Below the pieces are notes generated by a model. It was not told the origin of the DNA and made no database searches. It saw nothing but the letters and a program-made list of their open reading frames with translations. This document shows, one piece after another, positions 42,065 to 50,765 of a DNA stretch of 64,000 bases. Position 1 is the first letter of the stretch; each line of letters begins with the position of its first letter. The DNA is from CALCEB01 sp035531475 (GTDB lineage Bacteria > Acidobacteriota > Terriglobia > UBA7540), in assembly GCA_035531475.1 (NCBI GenBank), contig DATKST010000052.1, positions 124,001 to 188,000 of the forward strand, written 5' to 3'. Both the position numbers and the translations under genes were made by a program.

Positions 42065-43036
42065 ATGGCGGAAGATGAGGCGGTCCGTCATTCACCCAAG
42101 GATGCGCCCATACCTTTGCGGAATCTTCCGAGGATCAACGAGATAGACGAGATTCTCCGCTCGGTTGCCCAAGGGACGCGGCAGGAAGTCCACACGGCCA
42201 TTGAAGCGATCCTGAAAGGCTGGCCAGGGCGAAGGCGTAGCGAGATTTGGGATCGCCTTCGATGGGTGCGCAATGGCAACCGCGAAGCTCCGTGGAGGCA
42301 CACCGTCTGGACGGAGGAAGACATCGAGTTTCTACGTGCCCAATATGCCCGGGGACGAGCGGGGGCGCGCCGGGCGGTCAAGGAACTGCTTGCCCGCCAC
42401 CCGGACTGGAAGCCACGGTCGGTTTGGTACAAGGCCGCCCAACTGGGACTCTTGACGCTGTCTGAAAAGCCAAGACGGTGGTCGGGTGATGAGGAAGGAA
42501 AGCTCCTATGGGAGGCAGAAATGAAGCAGGCGCGCAGCATCGCGCGGAAGCTTAAGAGGAGCGAGGCGGCGGTACGCCAGAAATTGTCCAGCAACGGAGT
42601 GAAGTCCAAAGTGCGTTTCCCCAATGACTACAGCCTTCATCACATATCCAGGCTGCTGGGCGTGAGCGACAGCATCGTGCGCGCGTGGTTTCGGAAAGGT
42701 CTGTTTGGCGAACCAAACGGCCAAGGGAAGCGCAAAGCCGGCGCTCGGTCAGGTGTACGGATCAGTTCGGAAGCGGTAGAGGCGTTTTGTGGAGAGCATC
42801 CGGAAAAGATCAACCCGGACGAGTGTGATCCGGAGGTGCTTGATTGGCTCGAGGAAAAGAGGAGGCAGCCGGGGGCTTGGAGTGGACCTCGCCAGCATTT
42901 AGCTGAGCGCAAATCGTGTCCGAGCTGCGGGCGCGTGATTCCCGGAAATGGTTATTTCCGCCACGTCAAAAGCTGCATCGCGGCTCCGGCCTCTGCGGAA
43001 GCATCGGCCGACAATCCGAACCCGCACGGCGTTTAG
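42065..43036 (+). CDS. Multi-HTH (Myb/SANT-like) DNA-binding protein with zinc knuckle
   Basis: About 323 aa, highly basic. Several predicted DNA-binding helices are visible: 'WTEEDIEFLRAQYARGRAGARRAVKELLARHPDWKPRSVWYKAAQLGL' and 'RRWSGDEEGKLLWEAEMKQARSIARKLKRSEAAVRQKL' resemble Myb/SANT repeats, 'DYSLHHISRLLGVSDSIVRAWFRKGLFG' resembles a MerR-like HTH. The end 'SCPSCGRVIPGNGYFRHVKSC' is a Cys/His zinc knuckle. ATG 42065 (GGGAG before it) is the working start; a TTG at 41984 with AGGAG 8 bases upstream is a strong alternative. It overlaps the next, convergent gene by 4 bases. It may regulate or replicate the element. Confidence 0.65.
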   Translation: MAEDEAVRHSPKDAPIPLRNLPRINEIDEILRSVAQGTRQEVHTAIEAILKGWPGRRRSEIWDRLRWVRNGNREAPWRHTVWTEEDIEFLRAQYARGRAGARRAVKELLARHPDWKPRSVWYKAAQLGLLTLSEKPRRWSGDEEGKLLWEAEMKQARSIARKLKRSEAAVRQKLSSNGVKSKVRFPNDYSLHHISRLLGVSDSIVRAWFRKGLFGEPNGQGKRKAGARSGVRISSEAVEAFCGEHPEKINPDECDPEVLDWLEEKRRQPGAWSGPRQHLAERKSCPSCGRVIPGNGYFRHVKSCIAAPASAEASADNPNPHGV

Positions 43037-44049
43037 CTTTCCCCCGGCTCGAACGTATAGGCGTCGGCAGCAGCCCGCCACTGTTCAAAGGACGGATACC
43101 GGGAGCGGGGATGCTTTGACCAGCTCGTCTCCCAATGGTGCCAGTAATCGACCACACGCGCACGCCGCGGATGAAGGCGGGCCTGATAGATAAGCGCACC
43201 GAACGAGCCCTGCTTCTTGGCGCGAGCAAACTCGTGATCCTCAATCCAGCGCATCATCCGATTGAAGCGCTGGTACGGTTCTTCATTTGAATGCCGGGCT
43301 TGCGCGGCCGCTTCGGTCTCTAAAAAACCAGGGCATCGTTGCCTCAGCTCACGCTCAACCGGGCTGGGCAATAGATGGCCGGATTCGAGAGCCGTGCGTG
43401 CCCAGTAAGCAAAGACTTGCCAGTCAACGTAGCGGTCAACCGCCTTGCACAGTACTCCGGGGCTGATCCGAAGACTGGCCTTAATAAGTTCCTGTTCCGT
43501 CTCGCGCATTTCACATGCAGCGATAACCCTGTCATCGCAGTGTTCTGAGGCTTTCCGCCATTCCCGAAACGAGGGATAAGCAGCCGGCCTCGCACGCTTC
43601 CATTGACGCTCGCAGTATTCCCAATAAGCGTTGTCACGGAGGGAGGCGAGATCGCGCACGGCGTAGTAGCCCACGGCATTCATCCAGCCTTCCCGTCTGG
43701 CCCGGCCGAAGATGCGTTCGCTGATCCACCGCTCAAGGTGATACCAGAAGAACGGAGGACTCGTGTGATCGTCCAGCCTTTGCTCCGCCACGAACTGCAG
43801 AAAGCCCGGACATCGCTTATCCACGATCTCTGCCAGCCACTCCGGAAAGTCGCCCTCGGTATCCTCAATGGCTCGAACCCAATGGGCGAAGGCTTCCCAC
43901 TTTACGTATTGTTCGCGGGCTTGAAGCAACTGCGGCCACGGAATTCGCGCACCCTCGTTTCCGGCCAACCGGCGCCCCGCTTGTCCCACACGCTGTTGAA
44001 GTTTGCCCGGTCGCCAAGGACGGCGCTGTTTAGCCGGGTTCAATGTCAT
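43033..44049 (-). CDS. Hypothetical protein made of two tandem copies of one domain
   Basis: 338 aa, unrecognised. Two copies of a Trp/Arg-rich module of about 145 aa can be aligned. One holds 'KWEAFAHWVRAI', 'FPEWLAEIVDKRCPGFLQF', 'LERWISERIFGRARREGWMNAVGYYAVRDLASLRDNAYWEYCERQWKR' and 'YPSFREWRKAS'. The other holds 'DWQVFAYWARTA', 'ERELRQRCPGFLET', 'MMRWIEDHEFARAKKQGSFGALIYQARLHPRRARVVDYWHHWETSWSK' and 'YPSFEQWRAAA'. ATG 44049 is used; the upstream TTG (44058) is less likely. Soluble, no membrane helix. Confidence 0.6.
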   Translation of the reverse strand: MTLNPAKQRRPWRPGKLQQRVGQAGRRLAGNEGARIPWPQLLQAREQYVKWEAFAHWVRAIEDTEGDFPEWLAEIVDKRCPGFLQFVAEQRLDDHTSPPFFWYHLERWISERIFGRARREGWMNAVGYYAVRDLASLRDNAYWEYCERQWKRARPAAYPSFREWRKASEHCDDRVIAACEMRETEQELIKASLRISPGVLCKAVDRYVDWQVFAYWARTALESGHLLPSPVERELRQRCPGFLETEAAAQARHSNEEPYQRFNRMMRWIEDHEFARAKKQGSFGALIYQARLHPRRARVVDYWHHWETSWSKHPRSRYPSFEQWRAAADAYTFEPGES

Positions 44050-44266
44050 TGGCTCCAACCTTGGCCGAGAACGGACAGCCCCAAGGAATTACACACCCCA
44101 CTTTACAGCACGAGATCAAGTCAGCGGGCAGCGGCACACCCTCCGAGTAGACCGTTCGGGCACAATCGCCGAAGGTGACAGGGGTCACGACATCTATGGT
44201 TTGCCGACTTATCAGCCAAGAGACCACTGGGGTTCGCAAAGGGGGACCTTTGTGGTGGCGTATGCG

Positions 44267-46243
44267 CTATTTTTTTACTTCCTTATATTCCACAGGATAG
44301 TCCGACACCGAGCGGCGCGCCGGCGGCTCAGGTGGTTGGCCCCCTTCTGAAAGTGAGGTCCGCGCTAACTCCGGTACAGCACTGTTTATTTTGCGTTCGA
44401 GTTCTTTTATGTGCACCGAACCAAAATTGGAGACGAGCCCTTCGAGGATTGACTTGAGAACTTTGACTGAGTTTCTTCTGATCTCTGCGCTTTTCGTGGA
44501 TTGGACTTTCCTCTCCCATCTTTTGGCGGCACGCGTGAGTTCTTCCTCGACTTGACTTCGGCTTTCCGCAATGCTGCGCCCTGGGGTGAGCGTCGAAAAG
44601 TGCAGTCCCCAGAAAATGTATATGTTCTTGGAGGCCGTTGTGTCAATCGCCTTTATAGCCTTGTGAACAGCTGAGAGAATGGAGCCAGAAAATAAATTCT
44701 CGTAGAAAGTCTTCGCCGCGATGACAGCGGCTTGGTTATCTATGGCCCACAACGTACCTAAGTAGCCTCTCGCTCCGGACGCCAAGAAGCCGGCAGCAAT
44801 CTCATACCATGACCAACACGAGTTGTTAAATATGAGCGGAGAGCTGTACGATGCCAACGCATCGAACTGCCCTTGATGAATGCTGTCAGTACAAACGATG
44901 GCGCATGATAACGCAATGCGATTCTTTTTCTTTCTCTGTCCCTGTGATTCAGTCATGCATTTCCACATGCTCTGAAATACATGGCCGGGGAAGCCATGTT
45001 TTTCAAGCTCCGGGCTCCTCCAAGTAAAGCCATCAAGCTTTCTTGGGAACATCTTCCGATGGATCGTTTTGATGTCCGGCTTGTCTGGAACCGGGGTAAT
45101 ACCGATAACCTCGTCGAACTCAACGACGTGAGTTCGTCCGTCCCTGTCGACAAACTGCTCCGACATTCCGTACCCGTCCACCTCTCCGCCGTGGCTGCAT
45201 ATATGGAGTAAGTCGTAGGGAAAATACTCAGCGTGAAAGCCAAAGTTTGCTAGGTTCGCGTTATTCCCAACAAGTGCCCTCACATAGTGATTTTTGCCCT
45301 TGAGGAGGCGGCACAGCAAGTCGGTTTCCTCGTCGGGGAAAAACGTGGGCGAAAAGACCACGGAGGAATGAAACGGCTCACCGTCCTTGAACAGCATGTT
45401 ATTTATTATGAAAAGGTCCGCCCTGAGGGAAAGATGAACATAGCTACACGGGATCACGTTCTCCAGAATCAAGGAGTAAGGAAGACCCTCGGTGAAGAAG
45501 GTGACGTACTCACACTGCGTGAATGAAATACCGCCAATCCTCTGCTGAATAGCGTCATTGAGTTTCTCAAACTGCTTGCGATCATCCTTGTCTTTCCACT
45601 CTTGAATCCAGACTTGCACATTGCGTCCTTCACGTTTCGGAAGGCATTCAACGACTAAAACGCTTGCCCCAACGGAATTGGCATAATTGATCGCGATGAC
45701 TGGAGAGGCATCAGGCACGCTTTCGACAACCACCACGGCCTTCTGGAGATGTACCACTTCTGGTAATGGCGGTGCTTGTTCGTCAACGACTAGTTTTTTC
45801 TGAACCGTCTGAGCCACAAAGAGCCCGTTGAGGAGATCAGAAGTCTTGCATCTCAACATCCCTCTTTTTTGTATTCCTAATGGTGATAGCTTTACCTCGA
45901 TTTCGGCCACATCGTGGATTTCTATAATTTTGGACCGACCGCTAAGGTCGAGGTAACTCTTTTGCGCTTCATTCAGCCCAGCGATGATCAAGTAATCAGG
46001 CCATCCCATCCTCGCCAAGGCGTTGCAAATAAGAACACCATCCCACCCGGCCATTGCATAAGCCCAGTAACTTTCACTCATGGAAGCAGGATCGTCGGTT
46101 CTGGGGATCGACACCCTTCGCATCATCAAAACTGGCAAGTAGGTTGCGGGCAGAAAAAGATGCGACGAGATGACTGCAGCAAGCGCAAATGCTTCTATGT
46201 CGACGATGCAGGCGTATTGTGTGTTGATCGTGGGGGCTTGCAC
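44267..46243 (-). CDS. CHAT-domain (caspase-like) protein
   Basis: 658 aa, GTG start. The C-terminal half carries the CHAT protease signature: 'LLHICSHGGEVDGYG' with catalytic His351, and 'LIFNNSCWSWYEIAAGFLASGARGYLGTLWAIDNQAAVIAAKTFYE' with catalytic Cys476. The N-terminal 250 residues are of unknown fold. CHAT proteases act in programmed cell death and phage defence (for example with TPR or gasdermin partners); no such partner gene is adjacent, so its activation route is open. It has lower GC and different codon use from its neighbours, suggesting separate acquisition. Confidence 0.82.
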   Translation of the reverse strand: MQAPTINTQYACIVDIEAFALAAVISSHLFLPATYLPVLMMRRVSIPRTDDPASMSESYWAYAMAGWDGVLICNALARMGWPDYLIIAGLNEAQKSYLDLSGRSKIIEIHDVAEIEVKLSPLGIQKRGMLRCKTSDLLNGLFVAQTVQKKLVVDEQAPPLPEVVHLQKAVVVVESVPDASPVIAINYANSVGASVLVVECLPKREGRNVQVWIQEWKDKDDRKQFEKLNDAIQQRIGGISFTQCEYVTFFTEGLPYSLILENVIPCSYVHLSLRADLFIINNMLFKDGEPFHSSVVFSPTFFPDEETDLLCRLLKGKNHYVRALVGNNANLANFGFHAEYFPYDLLHICSHGGEVDGYGMSEQFVDRDGRTHVVEFDEVIGITPVPDKPDIKTIHRKMFPRKLDGFTWRSPELEKHGFPGHVFQSMWKCMTESQGQRKKKNRIALSCAIVCTDSIHQGQFDALASYSSPLIFNNSCWSWYEIAAGFLASGARGYLGTLWAIDNQAAVIAAKTFYENLFSGSILSAVHKAIKAIDTTASKNIYIFWGLHFSTLTPGRSIAESRSQVEEELTRAAKRWERKVQSTKSAEIRRNSVKVLKSILEGLVSNFGSVHIKELERKINSAVPELARTSLSEGGQPPEPPARRSVSDYPVEYKEVKK

Positions 46244-46423
46244 ACCGCCAATATAACACCGCTTCGTGTCGGCGTTGCTACTGCTTTACATCGCTAATGT
46301 AACTATTGCTAGGTCATACTGACCTAAAACGGCGAAACCGTAGAAGTGGCGACCTGCACTCGCTAACCCTCACTCCGCCACGCCTCCGATTCCGGCCGTA
46401 TCCTCGGCGACTCGAAAATTGAC

Positions 46424-46431
46424 CCACTACC
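46424..46431 (-). repeat. Solitary GGTAGTGG MITE end
   Basis: CCACTACC preceded by AAAATTGA (inverted: GGTAGTGGGTCAATTTTCG) matches the left end of copy C (GGTAGTGGTACATTTTCG). No partner end or target duplication is found. Confidence 0.4.
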
Positions 46432-47407
46432 GGCCACTGCGTAGCGGGTTAAACTCCGGCACGGTTTCGAACGGGATCTCGGGAGAAGTGACTGGCGAGG
46501 CAAGCTGCTCGATCCGGTCAGACGACATGTTGCCGAGGAATTTTTCCGTCTCTATAATGTGGGGGACACGTTCGGGGACAAGTCCCATAAGTCTCGCGCA
46601 GGTTGTATCGGCGGCTACTGGATCGTCCGAAAGGACAATTCGATCCAGCCGCCGGCTGGTTCCGGCAAGTGGTCCATTGCCCTCCATACACACAATTGCG
46701 TCCGCAATCACAAAGTGGATGGGTACTGTGGCCGCGAGATCGACGATGCTCTGCTGGATGCCGCGCCAATGGAGCAGATTCTTGGGCCAGCCGTACTTGA
46801 TGCCCGGCACCACTCCGAACATATTCTTCATGCTCAGCGTCACGCCGGCCCAGTGATGAGTCTTGACCTTCGGCATTGACACGATGAAATCTGCTTCGAG
46901 CACAGTATGCGGCAGCCAAAGATATTTGATGCCGCTATAATCAGCCCGCAGGCGGATCTTCACAACGGCATCGCGGTTGAGATCGACAAACGGAATTCCA
47001 TGCTCTTTGAGTTTTTGGTCAAGGCCCGTTACCCGAAGCAGCAGTTGGGTGTCGCGTTGATGGCCTGGGCCTTCGGCGACGATAACTCGCTTGGCCCCCA
47101 GACGCTGGAAGCACTCCGCCGCGGCCGTGATGAGCAAGGGGTGTGTGTTTATTTCAGCGCCGGGGATGTAATCAACCAGATTGGGCTTCAGGAGAACGGA
47201 CTTTCCCGCGACATTCAGGTTGAATAAATTGAGTCCCTCCCAGAGTAGCCCCGAAAGTCTTTCCGAGTATTCGCAGGCGGGCAGAATGGCCACCCGTGAG
47301 CGCGCTGGCCTGCGGTCGCGGTCGTAACGCGGCACAAGAAACGGCGCCGAAGCCGCAACTCGAGTGGCTGCCCAAGGTGATCCTGCGCATACAGTGTGGC
47401 GGGTCAT
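46427..47407 (-). CDS. DUF362 domain-containing protein
   Basis: 326 aa. Blocks 'VLLKPNLVDYIPGAEINTHPLLITAAAECFQRLGAKRVIVAEGPGHQRDT', 'ADFIVSMPKVKTHHWAGVTLSMKNMFGVVPGIKYGWPKN', 'IADAIVCMEGNGPLAGTSRRLDRIVLSDDPVAADTTCARLMG' are typical of DUF362, a family of often iron-sulfur-linked proteins of unknown reaction. No ferredoxin cysteines are present in this copy. Its start overlaps the stop of the prenyltransferase-repeat gene (ATGA, 47404-47407), so the two are translationally coupled. Confidence 0.88.
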   Translation of the reverse strand: MTRHTVCAGSPWAATRVAASAPFLVPRYDRDRRPARSRVAILPACEYSERLSGLLWEGLNLFNLNVAGKSVLLKPNLVDYIPGAEINTHPLLITAAAECFQRLGAKRVIVAEGPGHQRDTQLLLRVTGLDQKLKEHGIPFVDLNRDAVVKIRLRADYSGIKYLWLPHTVLEADFIVSMPKVKTHHWAGVTLSMKNMFGVVPGIKYGWPKNLLHWRGIQQSIVDLAATVPIHFVIADAIVCMEGNGPLAGTSRRLDRIVLSDDPVAADTTCARLMGLVPERVPHIIETEKFLGNMSSDRIEQLASPVTSPEIPFETVPEFNPLRSGR

Positions 47408-48297
47408 AGCAGCACCTTGAATGGATTACCTGAATTCGTTAAATCTAGCGCCAGCACAACAGCGGCCAACGTCGCCGTGTCATCGAAGGGATCCGATTCC
47501 GCCAGGCGTGCAAGGAGTTGCTGGAACGATTCCACGGGCTTGCCGTAGAGGTCGAGGGCAAGGATAGACCATGCGAGGCTCCAAGGAGCTTGGCAGGCGC
47601 ATGCCTCTCGCTCAAGCCATCCGAGGCTGCGAGTGGTGATCTCGGTCGCCGGCAAGCCTTGAAGAGCCAGTAGGGCCAGGGCGGTCGTGTCGATGTGCGC
47701 TGCCATCGGGCTTCCGTACACAACGCCATTGCCCGCATTCCACCCGCCGCCCGGGCAGGCGCGGTCCAAGAGCATTTCCGCGCCACGCCGGATGCGAAGG
47801 TCTACCTTGCGCTGCCGATGAGAATGGAACGCTTGTTTAAGCGCGAGTACCGCAAACGCCGTCGGGACGACCCAACTACATGTGCCGGGTTGCCACGGCC
47901 AGCCGAACTTATCAGGATCAAAGCGCACGCGCGTGTCCCTGGTGCGGAATTTCCACTTCCAAGGCCAGCTTGCCTCTTTGCCTCTGTTATTCAACAGCCA
48001 GCGGACCGCGCGACTTCGGGCGGGTTCGAAAGTCCCAAGGGTATTCAGCGTCAGCAATGCCAGCCCGGTAAGTCCCGATGCCTGGTCATCGTCTGCGAAG
48101 GCTCCCCATCCTCCATCGGAACGCTGGGCATCATCCAGTATCTTGGCGTCTACGGACCGCTCTGAGCGCAATGTCAACAGAGCCAAGCAGGTTGGCTCAA
48201 GCGCCATCTGGAAAGACCCGCGAAGAAACGCCCAGCCGCCCTGGGGCAGCTCGCGGGCATGGAGCGACGCCCGAAGGCGATTGAGAAGTGATTCCAC
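47404..48297 (-). CDS. Prenyltransferase/squalene-cyclase-repeat protein
   Basis: 297 aa alpha/alpha-barrel half. Repeats: 'LPQGGWAFLRGS', 'QRSDGGWGAFADDDQASGLTGLALLTL', 'TCSWVVPTAFAVLALKQAF', 'CPGGGWNAGNGVVYG', 'AHIDTTALALLALQG'. These QW-like motifs define the prenyltransferase and squalene oxidase repeat clan. The acidic DxDD cyclase motif is not seen and the protein is about half the length of a full cyclase, so catalysis is doubtful. Coupled with the DUF362 gene. Confidence 0.8.
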   Translation of the reverse strand: MESLLNRLRASLHARELPQGGWAFLRGSFQMALEPTCLALLTLRSERSVDAKILDDAQRSDGGWGAFADDDQASGLTGLALLTLNTLGTFEPARSRAVRWLLNNRGKEASWPWKWKFRTRDTRVRFDPDKFGWPWQPGTCSWVVPTAFAVLALKQAFHSHRQRKVDLRIRRGAEMLLDRACPGGGWNAGNGVVYGSPMAAHIDTTALALLALQGLPATEITTRSLGWLEREACACQAPWSLAWSILALDLYGKPVESFQQLLARLAESDPFDDTATLAAVVLALDLTNSGNPFKVLL

Positions 48298-48448
48298 GCC
48301 GCCAGTCTGCGTCTGGACGCCTCATACTGTCAAAATTATCGGCTCGTAAAGGAGGCAAGGTCCGACAGACAGCGAAGGCTCAATCAGGAATGGCGGCAGG
48401 ATAGTCTGAGGAAGGTCCGGTCGGCGGCGAGACGCCGCCAGAAAAAGG

Positions 48449-49178
48449 CAAATTGTAGCAAGATATTGTTCACACCCGGTTCCCCGCCGCTCGAATGACC
48501 CAGCACGGGACCGTTTCATCTCTCCTGCCCGTACGAAACCGTAGCAAGAAGAAGTTCACACCTGGTTCATTCTTGTTGGGCGCGATTGCTCCGGTCACCT
48601 CTTCGGAGGACCGAGTCACCAAACCGTAGCAAGAACTTATTCACACCCGGTTCGTTTTCCCTTTGGCTCCGCTGGGCGGTCCTGGGCACTGGATCACAGT
48701 AGCCCCAAATCGTAGCAAGAAGATCTTCACACCCGGTTCATTTTTCTTTGCGCGCGATTCCTCTGGTCACCGTTTTGGACGACCGAGTGACTAAACCGTA
48801 GCAAGAAGTTATTCACACTCGGTTCGTTTTTTTCGGCAGTCTGTCGGGATGGGGGGACCTACGATCACCTGCGGTGTGGGACACCCGGGGGCAAATCGTT
48901 GCAAGAAGATCTTCACATCTAATTCATTTTTCGTTTCGCCTATTTGCCCCGTCCCGGGCTTTGGAGCACCGTGGCGGCAAACCGTAGCAAGATAATCTTC
49001 ACACCCGATTCTTTCTTTCCTCCCGCGCTCGCCTGCCCGATGCAGCGGAAAGCGGGCAAATCGTAGCAAGAAGAACTTCACGCCTGATTCGTTTTTCTTT
49101 GTACGTGATTGCTCTGGTCACCGTTTTGTAGGACTTGGTCACCAAACCGTAGCAAGAACTTGTTCACACCTGGTTCGG
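48449..49178. repeat. Nine-copy dyad-symmetric repeat array, about 86-bp period
   Basis: Nine cores of about 36 bp begin (at GTAGCAAGA) at 48455, 48541, 48626, 48712, 48798, 48898, 48984, 49063 and 49149; spacings are 86, 85, 86, 86, 100, 86, 79 and 86. Core: AAAYCGTAGCAAGA, a variable 5-6 base centre, then TTCACACCYGGTTC. AACCG near the start pairs with CGGTT at the end, and GAA(G) with (C)TTC in the centre. Three of the 50-bp spacers (after units 2, 4 and 8) are related to each other. The array lies just upstream of the secretion operon. Confidence 0.9.
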
Positions 49179-49284
49179 AGGGCCGCTGGGGTTGGCTGGG
49201 ACGGCTTTATTGCTGGCATTGCGATGCAAGAGGGGTCACCGGGTTTGGCGAAAATGCAGTTCTGATTGTAGTGTCAGCGTTGTG

Positions 49285-50226
49285 ATGTTCGCTTCGGTCC
49301 AAGAACTCTCGGACAAACTCCGGGCTGCCCGCTACGTGATCGACTCCGTGACCCTCGAAGTGGTCTATCTTGCCACGCGGATTGAAAAGCCGCTCTTGGT
49401 CGAAGGCCCGCCCGGCTGCGGCAAGACAGAACTGGCCTATGCAGTGGCCGAAGCCGCGGGCACAGTCGTCGAGCGGCTCCAGTGTTACGAGGGGATCACG
49501 GAGGAAAAGGCCATTGGCAGGTTCGACGAGGCCTTACAGCGCCTGTTCCTGGAGACCCAGGGCGAGCGCCTGGGAGAAGACTGGGAAGTCATTCGCAAGC
49601 GGCTGCATTCGCTCGACTTCTTCTCCGAAGGGCCACTCATCAGGGCTTTGCGTTATCGGGACAAGCCCTGCGTGCTGCTGATCGATGAGATCGACAAGGT
49701 GGATCAGGCGTTCGAGGCGATGCTGCTCGAAATCTTGAGCGCCTGGCAGGTGACCGTGCCGAAGCTCGGAACGATCCAGGCTGGCGCCGCTCCTTTTGTA
49801 GTTCTGAGCTCGAACGAAGAGCGCCGGCTGGGCGACCCGTTGCGAAGGCGGTGCTTTTACCTGCGCTTTGACTACCCCACCGTGGAACGCGAGGCGGAGA
49901 TTCTTTCCATCCGCAGCCCCGGGCGGAGTGAAGCGTTGCGGGCGCAGATGGCAGGCTTGGCGCATGCACTGCGCGGCTGGAACATGGAAAAGCCGCCCTC
50001 GATCGCGGAGATGCTCGATCTTGCGAGGGCCCTCGAAATTCTCGGCGTCGAAGAAATCTCCGCCGATCTGCGGGACGTGCTGTTGCCGCTGCTCGCAAAG
50101 ACGGAATCGGACCGCCGGCGGCTGCTGATGCGAGAGGGTTTTGAAGGTCTTGTATTTGACTCGAAGCGGTACCGCGACGAGATGACGCAGCAAAAGACAG
50201 CGCTGACGGAGGCGGCGGTGACGTGA
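49285..50226 (+). CDS. MoxR-like AAA ATPase
   Basis: 313 aa. Walker A 'GPPGCGKT' (residues 41-48) and Walker B 'VLLIDEIDK' (Asp134, Glu135), with 'SSNEERRLGDPLRRRCFYLRFDYP' (sensor 1 and Arg finger), define the MoxR/CbbQ branch. MoxR proteins remodel partner proteins, often with VWA-domain partners; none is seen here. ATG 49285 is the start that fits the fold; the frame is open from 49192 but that part overlaps the end of the repeat array. Its stop overlaps the lytic transglycosylase region, so it is the first gene of the type IV secretion operon. Confidence 0.85.
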   Translation: MFASVQELSDKLRAARYVIDSVTLEVVYLATRIEKPLLVEGPPGCGKTELAYAVAEAAGTVVERLQCYEGITEEKAIGRFDEALQRLFLETQGERLGEDWEVIRKRLHSLDFFSEGPLIRALRYRDKPCVLLIDEIDKVDQAFEAMLLEILSAWQVTVPKLGTIQAGAAPFVVLSSNEERRLGDPLRRRCFYLRFDYPTVEREAEILSIRSPGRSEALRAQMAGLAHALRGWNMEKPPSIAEMLDLARALEILGVEEISADLRDVLLPLLAKTESDRRRLLMREGFEGLVFDSKRYRDEMTQQKTALTEAAVT

Positions 50227-50231
50227 GGGCA

Positions 50232-50765
50232 ATGAAAACTTCACGGCTGCTTGTGCTTGCCTTGATGGAGTTTTCAACGCTGGCGCGGGCGCAATCGCAA
50301 GCAGTAACGAGCTACGCGGTGCGCTGGGCGGCCTATTACGCCCGCGCGGACGGCGTGCCGCTGGAACTGGTGGAGGCCATCATCGAGACCGAGTCGGGCT
50401 GGCAGCCGCATGCCGTCTCTCCCAAGGGCGCCGTGGGGTTGATGCAGTTAATGCCGGAAACGGCGTATGACTTTGGCGTACGCAACCGCTTTGTGATCTC
50501 GGAGAACATTCGTGGTGGTGTGGAGTATCTGGCGTGGCTGATGCATGTGTTTCACGGAGACCTGCGATTGGTGGTGGCCGCTTATTACGTGGGAGCCAGG
50601 CCCATCCAGGCGCGGCAGCTCGCATATTCTTCACGTGAAGCTTACAAATACGTGCGCCGGGTGGCTGCGATTTATCGCCGCATCCGGCTTCGGGAGGTGA
50701 ACGATGAGGTTTCTGGTAAGCATCTGGCTGTGCTGCGCGCTCGGTGCCGCAGCCCAGAACATTAA
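50232..50765 (+). CDS. Lytic transglycosylase, VirB1-like
   Basis: 177 aa with a signal peptide (residues 1-21). The SLT domain shows 'VEAIIETESGWQPHAVSPKGAVGLMQLMPETA' (catalytic Glu54), then 'NIRGGVEYLAWLMHVFHGDLRLVVAAYYVG'. It cleaves peptidoglycan glycan strands to let the secretion channel through the wall. ATG 50232 follows GAGG by 5 bases. Its 3' end overlaps the VirB9-like gene by 62 bases. Confidence 0.9.
   Translation: MKTSRLLVLALMEFSTLARAQSQAVTSYAVRWAAYYARADGVPLELVEAIIETESGWQPHAVSPKGAVGLMQLMPETAYDFGVRNRFVISENIRGGVEYLAWLMHVFHGDLRLVVAAYYVGARPIQARQLAYSSREAYKYVRRVAAIYRRIRLREVNDEVSGKHLAVLRARCRSPEH

Noticed and set aside
48809..49081. 90-aa ORF (minus) inside the repeat array
   Set aside because: The repeat period is mostly 86 bp, not a multiple of three, so no common frame is kept; the frame runs across repeats by chance.
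48449..49178. CRISPR array
   Set aside because: Repeats are too diverged, spacers (about 50 bp) are too long and three of them are related to each other, and no cas gene is in the window.
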